A DNA stretch of 64,000 nt, from NCBI GenBank assembly GCA_963682055.1, contig OY821749.1:6870336-6934335 (forward strand). Reading direction: 5' to 3'. Source of the DNA: Primula veris (lineage: Eukaryota > Streptophyta > Magnoliopsida > Ericales > Primulaceae). The translations under genes were made by a program, and so were the position numbers. Of this stretch, positions 12,945-24,703 are shown piece by piece (within the stretch, counting starts at the first letter, position 1; each line of letters opens with the position of its first letter). The notes below the pieces were generated by a model. That model saw nothing but the letters and a program-made list of their open reading frames with translations, was not told the DNA's origin and made no database searches.

Positions 12945-13046
12945 TGAGCTACTTTCCTATTTCCATCTTAGAAACAGAGGATACATATATAAAATTAATA
13001 AAAAAATAAAATATATATATATATATAAAGAGAGAGAGAGAGAGAG
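11281..13046. other. Intergenic region between SHOC1 and cytochrome b561
   Basis: AT-rich, with no coding region recognised. It holds the SHOC1 3' flank, an inverted-repeat element (12357-12837), a (TA)n microsatellite near 12908-12942, and a GA tract at 13029-13046 directly before the b561 start codon that is probably in its 5' leader. Confidence 0.6.
12357..12837. mobile_element. Inverted-repeat element, probable non-autonomous DNA transposon
   Basis: The left end reads AACTACGGGTTATTT and continues to CATAAACTATCA; the reverse complement of the right end reads AACTATGGGTCATTT and continues to CTAAACTATCA. The similarity extends about 100 bases into each arm, including a shared AAAGTATCAAAC/CAAACTATCAAAC block. 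I could not find a convincing target-site duplication, so the exact ends and superfamily are open. Confidence 0.6.
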
Positions 13047-16000
13047 ATGGCGATAGGGGTGAGCGGAGTGTGGTTCTCGTACGTGGCGCACGTGTTGGGA
13101 GTGACGGGAGCGGTGATGGTGCTCGTGTGGTGTGTTCATTTCAGAGGTGGCTTGGCTTGGGAGTCTTCTAACAAAGGCCTCATCTTCAACGTATTACTCA
13201 AATATTTAGATACATATTATTATATCTATTCCTTGTTTGCCTGCAGATATATAAACTCTCCTAATATCTAACATTCACTAACTTTTAATTTCAGTCACTC
13301 CTTTATACTCTTATTAGCAATATTTAATTAAACGTACCTATCTTCATTTACATACTTGTAATTATTCGTGTTTGAACTAGCGGAAACTTAGCTTAAGCGT
13401 TTTTACATTTAAAAGTGTAGAAATCAGTTTTTAGCAGCCTAAGCAGAAAAGCAAACTTTTTAAGCTTTCAATCGAGCTTTGTAAGCTCTTAATTGAGCTT
13501 TTATTACTGTGAAGCCAGCTTTTTAAGATATAAGATAATTGTGGAGTTTATAGCTTGTTTGACTTAATTTTCGTCACAATTTATAAGACTCTTAGCAATG
13601 TTTTAGATCACCAAAGTGAAAATTATCTGAAAGGCCTCATCTTCAACGTATGTTTATTTATATACCTATAATTATCAGTGTTTGAATAAGCAAAAACTTA
13701 GCTAAAGCGTTTTTGCAACAGTTACATCGTAAGCTTTTAGCGGCTAAAAAAATTGGAAAGGCAAGCTTTATATAAGCTTTGAATCAAGCTTTGTAAGCTC
13801 TGAATTGAGCTTTTATTACTGTGAAGCCAGCTTTTTAAGATATAAGATAATTGTGGAGTTTATAGCTTGTTTGACTTAATTTTCGTCACAATTTATAGTC
13901 TTAGCAATGTTTTAGATCACCAAATTGAAAATTATTTGAAATTCTCGATCCCATCTTAACTTGTACATTTTCTAAAAATATGTGTTGCTAGAATGGTTAG
14001 TAAATCATTTTTAAATAAATCCATTTAACAATTTGAAACTTGATGTACAACAGTACAATTAAACTGTGTACCTTAGTCAGAAACTGATAAAGCAATAACT
14101 TTGATGGGTTGGCGTTATGCTTTTCAACAATAATATAATGAGTAAAAGATAATAAGTATTGGACACTTCTTTGATCTTTATTATTGCTCGGTGATTGTAC
14201 TTGCTCGGGCTACAATTTCTTAATATATTTGTGCTTGGTCTAACGATTTAATCTTGATCTTGGTCTTTATCCTTCTCTTCGGTACTCGGTCTTTAATTGA
14301 GCTCGGTTTGCTTTCTTGTGAGATAAGCTCTGACAAGTTTCTCTCTTTTATCTTCCTCTCTCTATATTTTTCAGACAGAATTCAGGTCCTTCTTTCAGTG
14401 GAGGTACTTGGCTATTTATAGGCAATTGTGTCTCATAGGATGTTGACAAATGTCTTCATCTCATGCGTCATCTCATGGGCTTTTCCACTGAGGGCCTTTA
14501 CCAATTGGGCTAGTTAGTTATTGTATAATTACCCATCCCTAAATGTGGAAAGTACTTTTATACCATGGGCTTTAGTATTCAAGTATTGGATACCCTCTAA
14601 CAATGTTTGGGTCGATGCATACCCGAATAGATATATTCGGGTCTAATTTTTGGGTTCTATCAGAAACAATTAAACTATTGCTTAATTTACAACTACGACT
14701 TCACAACTTATGACTTGTTTGATTGCTGTTTTTAGTTGTACTTTTATTTTATTTCTCATAATTGTGTAATTGGTTTTCTATCTTCAAATGTTTACACTGA
14801 TGATAAAAACAACTGCTTTCTCTCTCTAGATTTTCTATACTTACATGTAACTAACTAACTACCACTTCTCAGTTATAAACACTAACTTTGTAATATTGCA
14901 GTAAGTACCACACATATTACATTACTAACAGATTAAGTCCATAGAAAACATAAAAGGTTCTTCAACAGTTTCTGTTTGGCCTGTGAAATTAGATGTTTAA
15001 GCTATTAGACAAAAAACCTATATTTGCCTTAAATTAGTCAAACTATTTCCTGAATGTCCTTAATTAGTTTAGGAGATTAATCTTTTAGGTGCATATGAGT
15101 TTCATATTTGAATATGTGGCTTGTAATATACATTTATATGTTAAATTTTACTCTTACATATAATCTTCAAAACACCATTCAGATTATTATGAGTGTTTTG
15201 TCATTTGTTGTCGTACACGATACAGTTCCATATACAGTTACCCGAACATGCTGCACTCGTTATTTGGTACATTGGCGTAGGCTGATTTGAAAATTTACTT
15301 CTTTTTGTGGTTTATCAGGAGTGGTAATGAATTCGACAATAGGGAACTCAAAAGTTCTACACCTTGATTGTTGTATAAATTGTGAAAATGAAATGTATAA
15401 AATAATCTGTCCAGTATAATTAGTTTTACATAATCAGCTTAATCTTTTTTGTGTCTCTAAAATCTTGGTACAAATTGAGGTCAGCAGGCTGTCAAAATGG
15501 CATTTCGGATAGCGAGAGTAATACCTTTTGTTACATGCAAAAGTGATTGTGATTTGCAGGACTTTAAAGAGAAATGCGTAGCAAATGTGAAAAACAGAAT
15601 GTGATAACAGAGATTGTGAAAAAATGATGATGGTATATAGCAATTCAAGTCTATTGCAAATATATGCAGTCCAAGAACTCATCTTAGTTACCTCAAATGT
15701 TACAGGGACAATACTGCCACATTTTGGATAGGAATTTTTGGTTGGGTTGGGCACTTATGAATTACATTAACATTTTTTTTGAACGAAATACCCTGTCATC
15801 GTAGAGTTAGATGGCATGACTACATACCCTTTACTTACTCAAAGTATAGCTTTTATTCAACGAAATACCCAAATGAAAGACAGAAAGAATATCTCAAAGT
15901 CAAAACCAATAGGCCTGCACTTCCTTATCTTCAATGAGAGATTGTTCAACAAGTTCATGTGTTAGGTACGTGGCTTATGAGAAATCTTATCTGCTTTGGC

Positions 16001-19000
16001 TTGGACATTTAATGCTCAGTGTATCACGTGGGAGTGGCTTGTTGGCTGTGTTTTCTATTTTATTTGATGTGGTGGTAAATAAGTAGCTGTGTCCTTTCCG
16101 GGGTGTCTCTTTCATGTTGTTTCAAATGTTTTGTCTTATTTTTCTTGAAAGATTGGATGTTTTGTTTGGTTGCACATAAACTCAATCAATATAGTATAAT
16201 ACTAAGGGTAAATTAGTCTTTAGTGACCTGGGTTTTGGCCTATTTTAGGATAAGTGACCTAAGTTTTTTTAATTTCGGTTTTGTGACCTAAGTTTAACTT
16301 TGTTAGCATTTAGTGACCTGCCATCCTATTTTTTTTAAAAAAAAAACATATTTCTTGCTAAAAGAACTAAAATACCCTCAGATTTTGGAGGAAAATTTCA
16401 GCTTAATGAGGGTATTTTAGTCCTTTTAGCAAGAAATATGTTTTTTTTTTTTGAAAAATAGGATGGCAGGTCACTAAATGCTAACAAAGTTAAACTTAGG
16501 TCACAAAACCGAAATTAAAAAAACTTAGGTCATTTACATAATTTAATTAATCTCCCGGTTATCTCCTTTTCTTAGTATAGTGTAATATTGAGAATCTAAG
16601 ATCTATAATATACTACAGTACTTATAGGTTATAAAACTGCATTTCTTTTTAGTCTGAAATTTTATGCCATCTTTTCCGTTCGTTGTTTGTTGAATACCCA
16701 AATAGTAATTTCATCATTTTTTGGTTATTGTTTTGAGAGAATAAATAAATTGAAGGATCTGCCAGTGTTTTATAATAGGCAACTGATAAAGGGATTGTTC
16801 TTGTTGAAATTTACAGTTTATGAACATAAGCCTAAAGACAGAAAACTTTCTGGACCTTCGCCAGTTTCGCTTAGTCGTCAATATATGGAAATTTTGCTTT
16901 GTTGCACACTGATGCAAATAACTAGAAAGTTACTTCTTTCTTGTTTTTTAGTTTGATTACGTACTTTCGAAAGCAAATCAAGAAGAACTTGCTATATTCT
17001 TACTATGTTTCTCGAGCTTTACAATATTTTATCAATTCCTTGTATATGAACATGACTGGGTTTTTCAATTTCGTACATTGTTTGGATTGGTATGGATATA
17101 TCCACAAATTAGTTTTTTTTTGATAGAACATGAACTGAGAGTTTCACTGTTCGTTCATTGTTCATTTCATTTTTGATATATTCACTAATTACGTTCTTAA
17201 CTAGAACATCAAGTGGGAGTTTATATTTTAGTTGATAAATTCTTATAGGCTCTATGGAGCCAGAGAAACTTTGCTGGTGTATATCTAACTGTATTGTGTG
17301 CAATGAATAGAACTTGTCTATAGAGAAATGAATTAGATATTAACAGTATAGCATGGACACTGTTTCATAAACACACTTAAGTTGCATTTTACTGATAAAT
17401 ATGATGAATGTGGTTGAATCATGAAATACTAATTTAAACTTGTCTATTCATATCACTGATTATGCAATATCAAAATCTTGTACGTAACTCCATCTTGAGC
17501 TTTCACTCTTACTCGACTACCAGTTGTGAATTTCTGTACTTCTTTATATCTTCCATTCATCTTCACGCGTATTATCTTCATGGAATAGCTTAGCATGTAC
17601 AACAAAAGTTGCTTTTTAGCTTGTGATGAAATTTGAAATTAGGATCGTCATGTACTTAAACAGAAGAGTTGCTTTATCTCTCGTATATTCATAATTTAAA
17701 ACCAAATTCCACTTGTTTAGACATGGTTTTCTTAGACATGAGATTGGCGTGAAGCGAAGTAATAATTAACAACTATTCTGATACATCGACAGATTGTTAG
17801 CTAATGACGAATGGCACATGGTGATTTAGGATTTCATGACTTTCTGGCAATTTAGAATTTTCTTGTTCAATGTTTGCTCTTCTTTGTTTGTCAAGTGCTT
17901 ACTTCTATTCTGTTTTTTCTTTTTTCGTGTTACAGCTTCATCCTGTTCTAATGTTGATTGGCCTGATTATACTTGGGGGTGAAGGTAATTAAGGAATCTT
18001 AATTTATTCTGTTATCTTGACAGATTCCTGTCATAAAAGTTATTTGTTACTATCAAATTACAAGTACTAATTAGTAGTGTTATTTTGTATATGTTTATGG
18101 ATGCAGCTATTATTAGTTACAAGGCTCTTCCTTTTAAGAAAGAAGTAAAAAAGTTGATCCATCTGGTTCTTCATACAATTGCACTTGTGCTCGGAATAAT
18201 TGGCGTCATTGCGGCATTTAAATTTCATAATGAAAGCGGCATTGCCAATCTTTACAGCTTGCATTCCTGGATAGGAATTGGAGTTATTTCTCTCTATGGC
18301 ATTCAGGTAATATTGAACATTTGTATTTCGGAATTATAGGTTTTTTTTTGGTAAGTAGGAATTATAGGAATTAGAGTATTATAGTATTTTCTGCGATTAT
18401 AATCTTTTAAACATTTGTATGAAATTTGTTTCTTTGAAATCAGGGGGATCTTTATGAACAAAATTTGGTTAGTCCTCTCTCAACCACATTTTCCAAAACA
18501 AGTGCTCAATAAAAGCTTCTCAAAATTAGATAACAATCCACTCAAATTATTGTATGTCAGTCATTTTACTTGGAAATGTTGATTTTTAATATCTTGGTAA
18601 TTCCTCGTTCCTCGTCATCTTTGTTCCTGATGTTTTTCCGGAGAGGTTGTCGAAATTCTTGTAAGAGACTTAGGGAAAAGATATGAATACTAGTTTCAAC
18701 GGCATTATTTATTCATGAAAGTTTCAGAAGCAGAAAGCATCTTTACCTGTTTCCTTGTTTAATTTGCCCCTATGAAGTATCGAAGCTGCTTAACAAGTTT
18801 TTGATAAAATTACATACCAATTAACATTTCTTTCATTTCTCATCAGCCAATCCAAATTTCTGTCCTTGGCTGCCATTTCTCAAGTCATATTCACTTCTTT
18901 TTAACTCCCAACTACCATTTCCTGTGGCCAATTTCACTACTTTTTTATTTATCTATTTTATGAATTTATCAAAGTGGTGTTGCACATTTTCAGTGGGCAT

Positions 19001-19296
19001 ATGGGATAGTTGTGTTCTTCTACCCTGGGGGAACTCCGACAATCAGGAGAGAGTCACTTCCATGGCACGTGCTTCTTGGCCTACTCATTTATGTATTAGC
19101 GGTTGGCACAGCCGCCTTAGGATTTCTCGAAAAACTAACATTTCTCCAAAATTCTGGGCTTGCCAAGTATGGGACGGAGGCCTTTCTGGTAAATTTCACG
19201 GCTATCGTCACAGTATTATATGGAATATTTGTATTTTTGACAGTTCTTTCTCAGCCCCCGCCGGAAGATGACTATAGCTATTCCGAAATCAGTTGA
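13047..19296 (+). CDS. ACYB-1: Ascorbate-reducible cytochrome b561 (transmembrane ascorbate ferrireductase)
   Basis: Six-helix di-heme membrane protein that moves electrons from cytosolic ascorbate across the tonoplast or other endomembranes to monodehydroascorbate or ferric chelates. Four exons: 13047-13190, 17936-17984, 18107-18306, 18994-19296, with matching phases, giving 231 residues, the usual family length. Visible signatures are HFRGGLAWES, LHPVLMLIGLIILGGEA, LYSLHSWIGIG and LPWHVLLGL. His50, His83, His117 and His156 fall at the four conserved heme-ligand positions. The sequence looks closer to Arabidopsis At5g38630 (ACYB-1) than to At4g25570, from memory of shared blocks such as GLIFN-LHPVLMLIG and GIGVISLYG. 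Intron 1 is 4.7 kb and full of insertions. The start codon follows a GA-rich leader and begins a typical b561 N-terminus. Confidence 0.95.
13173..13945 (+). repeat. Tandem duplication spanning the exon 1/intron 1 border of cytochrome b561
   Basis: The last 18 bases of exon 1 plus the donor (AAAGGCCTCATCTTCAAC then GTAT, 13173-13194) recur at 13630-13651. Downstream sequence is repeated too: the block with TTTATTACTGTGAAGCCAGC and the following TTAAGATATAAGATAATTG occurs near 13499 and near 13809. Copy 1 is about 13173-13629 and copy 2 about 13630-13945; copy 2 lacks roughly 150 bases of AT-rich sequence. The second donor (GTATGT) is nearer consensus than the first (GTATTA), but using it would include an in-frame stop (AATATCTAA) near 13270, so the first donor is taken as functional. 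Confidence 0.85.
14085..14662 (-). mobile_element. Solo LTR of a retrotransposon
   Basis: A 578-bp block with ends TGATA...TATCA, flanked by the same 5 bases GAAAC on both sides (14080-14084 and 14663-14667). This matches an LTR left after recombination between the two LTRs of a full element. On the minus strand it begins TGATAGAACCC and contains a TATAAATAG box (plus strand CTATTTATAG near 14411-14420), suggesting minus orientation. It sits in intron 1 of cytochrome b561. The superfamily is not determined. Confidence 0.8.
16251..16536. mobile_element. Foldback MITE (long inverted repeat)
   Basis: Two arms of about 125 bases are near-perfect reverse complements: TAAGTGACCTAAGTTTTTTT at the left and AAACTTAGGTCATTTA at the right, with GTTAGCATTTAGTGACCTGC against GCAGGTCACTAAATGCTAAC and GCTAAAAGAACTAAAATACC against GGTATTTTAGTCCTTTTAGC further in. 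The central loop is about 25 bases. The transcribed intron would form a strong hairpin. It lies in intron 1 of cytochrome b561. Confidence 0.85.
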
Positions 19297-21669
19297 GATT
19301 AATGCATGTACATTAAAGGTTTGCTGAATATTCGAAAATACCATGGATCGTTAAGACGTTGGTGATTGTGTATTGTTACTGGAGATGTGATTGATATAAG
19401 TATTACACACGGTTTGTGTCCACTTGGTTGGAATTAAGATAACAATTTTGCGTTTTTAGCATTGCGTAAGGACTTTAAAACCCTTCACATGGGGGATTGT
19501 CTTTGCTTTGTAAACTGGTTTATGTTGTGTAATGTGGGAATAATTAATAAGATGATATAAATGTAATTCAGATTTCAGAGGATATTACTGATCAAATTGT
19601 GGCATTTCTGATCTAGAATCAGAATGACGCAAGTGAAGTGCTAATTGATAAAATCAATTCATTATTCAGGTCCATTCGATTTGATGAGTGAGATTGCACT
19701 TCGTTGAGTATAGGGTCAATATGGGTTGAGGGAGGACAGTGTGACAAGCGGCAACCTCACAATATACGAAAACATTATGCTTTTTTTAAAAAAAAATATT
19801 TTAAATATTTAAGGAATATAGTGTTTTGCATCCTGTGGAATCAACATTTTTGAAATTAGTGAGCAACCCTAAGAAAATAGAGGAAATGATAAAAATGTAC
19901 AAACTATTGGTACAAGAAAACTCACACTAAAAAACAGTTTTAAAGATAAAGTACTTAGATTGGTGCTACATATGCTTACGTGATATTACTTTTTATTTTT
20001 ATTTTAAATTATTTTGATGCTACCTTATTATATGTACAAAATCTTTAGTAAGAATTGAAAATTCGTGGATGTATATATTAAGTATGTTTTTATGTACCAA
20101 TCCATGAATCTGCCAAAAAAATAATGTTGGCTCTGTCAGTACATAACCATTGAACCTTTAGATTAAAATCACGTAACCAGATTTAGCAATTTAATTCGGA
20201 TTTAGTTTCTCATAACTTAATTATCAAAATTTGCATGTACATGAGCTTTGTTTCTTGACCAGACAAATGCTGCATTATACATTCTTTTATTAGAAAGAAA
20301 AAGGTAGCAGCCCTGCCGACAACTTCCACTACAAGCAATATAATATAATGGGCAATTGGAAAATAACCAATGCCAGCAGCAATATTTCAACCGGGGGCGG
20401 GAGTCACTATCATTATATACGTCGCGTTGGATTTTAAAATTTCATTATGAGAATAAATAGTTATTTTTCATTAAAAAAAAAAACTGTACAATAAAAAATT
20501 ATTTTTCAAAAATATAAGCTGTTGTAGTCCTGGCAGCCCCAGCTCCACCCCTGTTTCATCGGAACTAAAGAGTAGAGTGTTCGATTAGTTGAAATGGTTA
20601 AATGCTAGTATGTGGAACATAAATAGGTAATAGACACGTTACTTTCTATCAGAGACCACAACCTGATTTTGGTCAGTTTCATTTTGTTTATACTCATCAA
20701 CTCGTCGAACTGTTGAACCCGATTTTGATCATAGCTGATGCTAGTATGTTGAACTCGATTCCCTCATCACAGTTTATGATTTTGCTCTTTAAAGAAACTG
20801 TTTTGAAGAACGAGGATATGATCAACAGTGTCCGACATATGTTGTATTTAAGAAAATGACATGTAAATTGGGAGTTGCTCCAGGGAGTTGTGGTCTCCCA
20901 TTCAGAAACTCTGCAAGTTGCGCTGCCCTGTCGAACATCTACAATCACATTTTTTCGTCAAGATCAGTTTTCAGTTTTATTGTGTCGGTGACTGCTACTA
21001 TTGTCATATCTAGCATAATAGCATTCCATGATTGCAAAGGGAAGTGATATATAAGCACTCGTGATGGCATGGGGGGCCAAATAGCTAATACATAGGAGGG
21101 AGTCCAAATATTTTACTTCATAATCTCTGTCCCGTTATGTGTCATATTGGTTTTTTAACCCAAATAAATTATTCAAAATAATTAAAAAAATTATTACAAT
21201 TACAATTAGACATGTATCAATATATTTCGATAATTTTTTTTTTCCTTACAAAAAATTCAAATATGTTACATTTTGAAATTAAAATAAGAACTGGTGTAAA
21301 TTAATCATAAATTTCAAAAAAAAATAATAATGTAGTTCAACAAGATGTCTAAATATTATGAAATATGTATAGAATACGTTGTAACGCTTTATAAACATAT
21401 AAAAAATGTTATAAAAATTTAAAATTCGATCAAAAATAGCTAATGGCAAACGAAATGAGATAGATATTATGTGGTAGAAGATTTGAACTCACATAGGAGG
21501 GGTGATAATTGTTCACGTTTTTTGATCATTAATAATAAGTTACGCCGGTTGTAGCCGCATTTTTGGTGATCGTCAATGAGATCTCATTTGGGAATCGTAT
21601 CACTTTTGCTGAAGGCATGAAATGCATTGATGATCAATTGGAGGGAGAAAATATTTTCGTATTAGGAGC
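19297..21669. other. Intergenic region, left part, between cytochrome b561 and remorin
   Basis: Contains the b561 3' flank and AT-rich sequence. Open frames around 20697-21047 show no recognisable family and no supporting splice or start context, so no gene is called. A stretch near 20390-20560 ending CAGCCCCAGCTCCACCCCTG looks like a degraded transposon fragment. Confidence 0.4.
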
Positions 21670-22370
21670 GGTAATGTTTTTATGCAGTTGAATAAATTTG
21701 AATTCAGTCCAAGATCCGTAATTTCAAAAACAGACTCGCAATTCTGAAATTAAAAGTACGAGTCTTGACTTTTTTTGATTCTAGTGACCTTTTTCAATTT
21801 TGATGTTCATTTGTGAATATAATTAAATACAACTATATTAATGGTATCTAATGAAGTAGTGAGAGGCCTGAATGAGCTCCATTCTGTACGTCTTGACTTA
21901 AGAGGGTTTAATATCTTTAACTTGGCCTATTACAAACTTATTATTTTTTTCTCTTCTTTGCTCTCTTTCTCCATTGTATACTATGTGATTTATATAGTAT
22001 GAATGAGTAACGGGATTTTTTATTTTATTTTTGCAATGGCCAATGATGACATACAGCTTCACAAACTTGATTTTGAAATGGCAAAGTCTCAAATTCATCA
22101 ACTATTTCGTCTTGTCTTGTCTAACTAATGTGAGATCTGTCCTATAACATGGTCGTTCCATTTAAATTAACCGAATATAATTAATTACATTTGTATTTAA
22201 ACCAGTTAATCATTTTCTCAAATGAACATCAAAATTGAAAAAAGTTAATAAAATAAAATTAAGCCTCGTACTTTTGAAGTACGAGTTTGTTTTCAGAATA
22301 ACGAGTCTGTTTTTGAAATTACGAAACTCGTATAAGATTTAGATTTATTTGACTGTATAAAGACATTACC
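21670..22370. mobile_element. Non-autonomous Mutator-type element (MULE-MITE)
   Basis: Long terminal inverted repeats of roughly 190 bases: the left arm starts GGTAATGTTTTTATGCAG and the reverse complement of the right end starts GGTAATGTCTTTATACAG. The arms share CGTAATTTCAAAAACAGACT and TTTTTTCAATTTTGATGTTC. The element is flanked by a perfect 9-bp direct repeat ATTAGGAGC (21661-21669 and 22371-22379), the target duplication size typical of Mutator-like transposons. It is 701 bp and the interior has no transposase frame. Confidence 0.9.
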
Positions 22371-22379
22371 ATTAGGAGC

Positions 22380-24703
22380 TGAGAACGAATTCGAAACGAA
22401 GAACTTTACTAAAATAAATTTTACCGTACTTATCTGATTTATATAAGTTCGTTGGAGAGGATCCAAATACGATTACTCCGATAATTTATGGTTTGACTAG
22501 TTGGAAAACATGATTAATTTAGAAAAGTGACTGGGACTCGATTTTTTTCCAGTGTTTCATAAATAAGCAAATTACAACTTTTTATCATGTCATAGAAATA
22601 GTGGCCGCCCTGTTATATCACCAACTAGTTTTTGTTCCTTTGATATCTTGTGAACATGATATTTCTGTGTGAATGATATTCTACTGACAATGTTGTTGAG
22701 TGTACATATGGATGTGTTTAAAATGCGTGAGAGACATCTAATGATAAGGAAATAAAAACAAACACAAATAAAAAAGTTTGTCCCCAATTATGGGTGAGCG
22801 GAATTGATTCGTTTCAGTTTTGGAACAAATTAATACTAAACCAAACTACTGATAATAAGTCAGGTTTGATTCAACTTTGTCGGTCTAAACTTTAACTATA
22901 ATAAAATCAATATACGTTTTAGTAAAAGTAAACCTCAAATATGATGTAGTAAAAAAAAAATTGCTAGTGAAACATGACGAATGAGTACATACAATGTAGA
23001 AATAAAACATATTTTACATAAAACGAACATAACAAATAATAATAAAGTGGACATTTAAAAACTAAGTTATTCATGACTTACAATTATACATACATATATA
23101 TATATATATATATAATGTTTATAATTTTACATATATAATCGGATAGGAGTTTGATTTTTTTCGGCTTCAAAAACATTTGAGCCAAGAAACCAAACCAATT
23201 ATATCGAATTGTAAAACTTTCATCCAAATTGCTCCGATTTTGATCGGCTCGGCTTTAATCGATCGTAACTCGATGGATTCTCTTTTCATTGCGCACATTA
23301 CTAAATAGTGTAAGGAAACTGGACTTGTTAGTTTCTGTTCTCACATGACATTCCATTGTCGGCTGCATTTATAACGTTTATAAGACCAGCGAATAGTGTA
23401 TAACCACGTAGGAACATGACTTTATAAGTTGCAGTCGTGACTCGTAAGTGGCAAATAACTTAATTATCAAGTTCTTGAAAACAAAAACTCCAGCAGGAAA
23501 AAAAAACATCACTTCCCTTTTTTAATTCTGCTACGAGATGATTTTTAAAACTTCAAGGTTACTTTTTATTAGTGGAGTCCTATATAGTTTAAGAATTAGA
23601 AATCTTGTTTAAACGATTGCAAAAAATACAAAAAAGAATCGTTTTATTACAAAATTATTTGATTTGACTATACAAAGACTGTAAAAATAAACAACCATAT
23701 ATGTATATACGATTGTAAAAGTATAATTTAAAAAAAGTTGTAATTAAGAAAAATAAATAATAAATGTTTAAAATTTAATAAATCAACTATACAAACTTAT
23801 ACTACATAATTAAGATTTTTACTCTGTATTATTTCTCTCAAGTGCAGTCTGTCTGTTTTTGTTATATTTTGTTTGATAGGGTGGACAGATCAGAAACAGC
23901 TCTTACTAATTAGCCACCTCACATTAGCTTTACTTACATTTTACCTAACTACCTACTTTCATGCCCTCCACTCCCATCATCCAGCTATACACTGTTCCCT
24001 CCAAAGCCCACTTTTTAACCTCATTCAATGTTACTCCCAAAAAAAAAAATAGTTTTAATACAACCGTCTATATTGGTCTTAACTATTTGTATACACAATT
24101 TTTAATTTTATTAATTTGGATAACACATTATAATAAACTGTATAATTTAAGTATTACTGTCTAAATTAATCACGAAATCATGTCGCATGACAACATGTGT
24201 TTGATAAATTTGAATGTGAGAGTAATTTTTTCATTCTACATCAAAATATATCATTATAGAACAACGTTTTTCCAAATTTGTATTATGTGCTAATTTTTGT
24301 TATGTGTGAAATTGGGGGAAACGTTTTTATAGGTCATATATTTTGGTGCAAAATGATAAAATTACTCTCTTAAATTAACGTTTGTTAAATGTTATGTGAC
24401 ATGATTTCATAATTAATTTAAACGGTGATAGCTAAATTAAAAATTGATTACGGTGTGATATATTGAATTTTAAAAAAAATAAATATTAAAATCATTAAAA
24501 TAAAATAATCTGGTAAAACCCCCTCGGCTAACTCTGTTTACATTACAAACATATGCTACCAAATCAAACTTAAACTCTGTTTACATTACAAACATATGCT
24601 ACCAAAGTATACTTGGGAAAATTATAACTGATCTTTTCTTCCCTGTTCTTTTATCATTAATCTTATCTTCAAGAAAAAAAGGGTTCTTTCACTAGTTTAA
24701 GAA
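22380..24703. other. Intergenic region, right part, upstream of remorin
   Basis: AT-rich with no gene recognised. It holds a (TA)n tract near 23094-23114 and, directly upstream of remorin, a 34-base direct duplication starting AACTCTGTTTACATTACAAA (24529-24562 and 24571-24604), which falls in the probable promoter. No clear TATA box was seen at a sensible distance from the start codon. Confidence 0.5.

Noticed and set aside
13648..13653. Second donor as the main splice site of cytochrome b561 exon 1
   Set aside because: Its use would include an in-frame stop near 13270 and destroy the conserved IFN-LHPVLM junction.
20697..21047. Overlapping open frames on both strands as a possible small gene
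   Set aside because: No recognisable domain, no splice partners, and both strands equally open; nothing supports coding.
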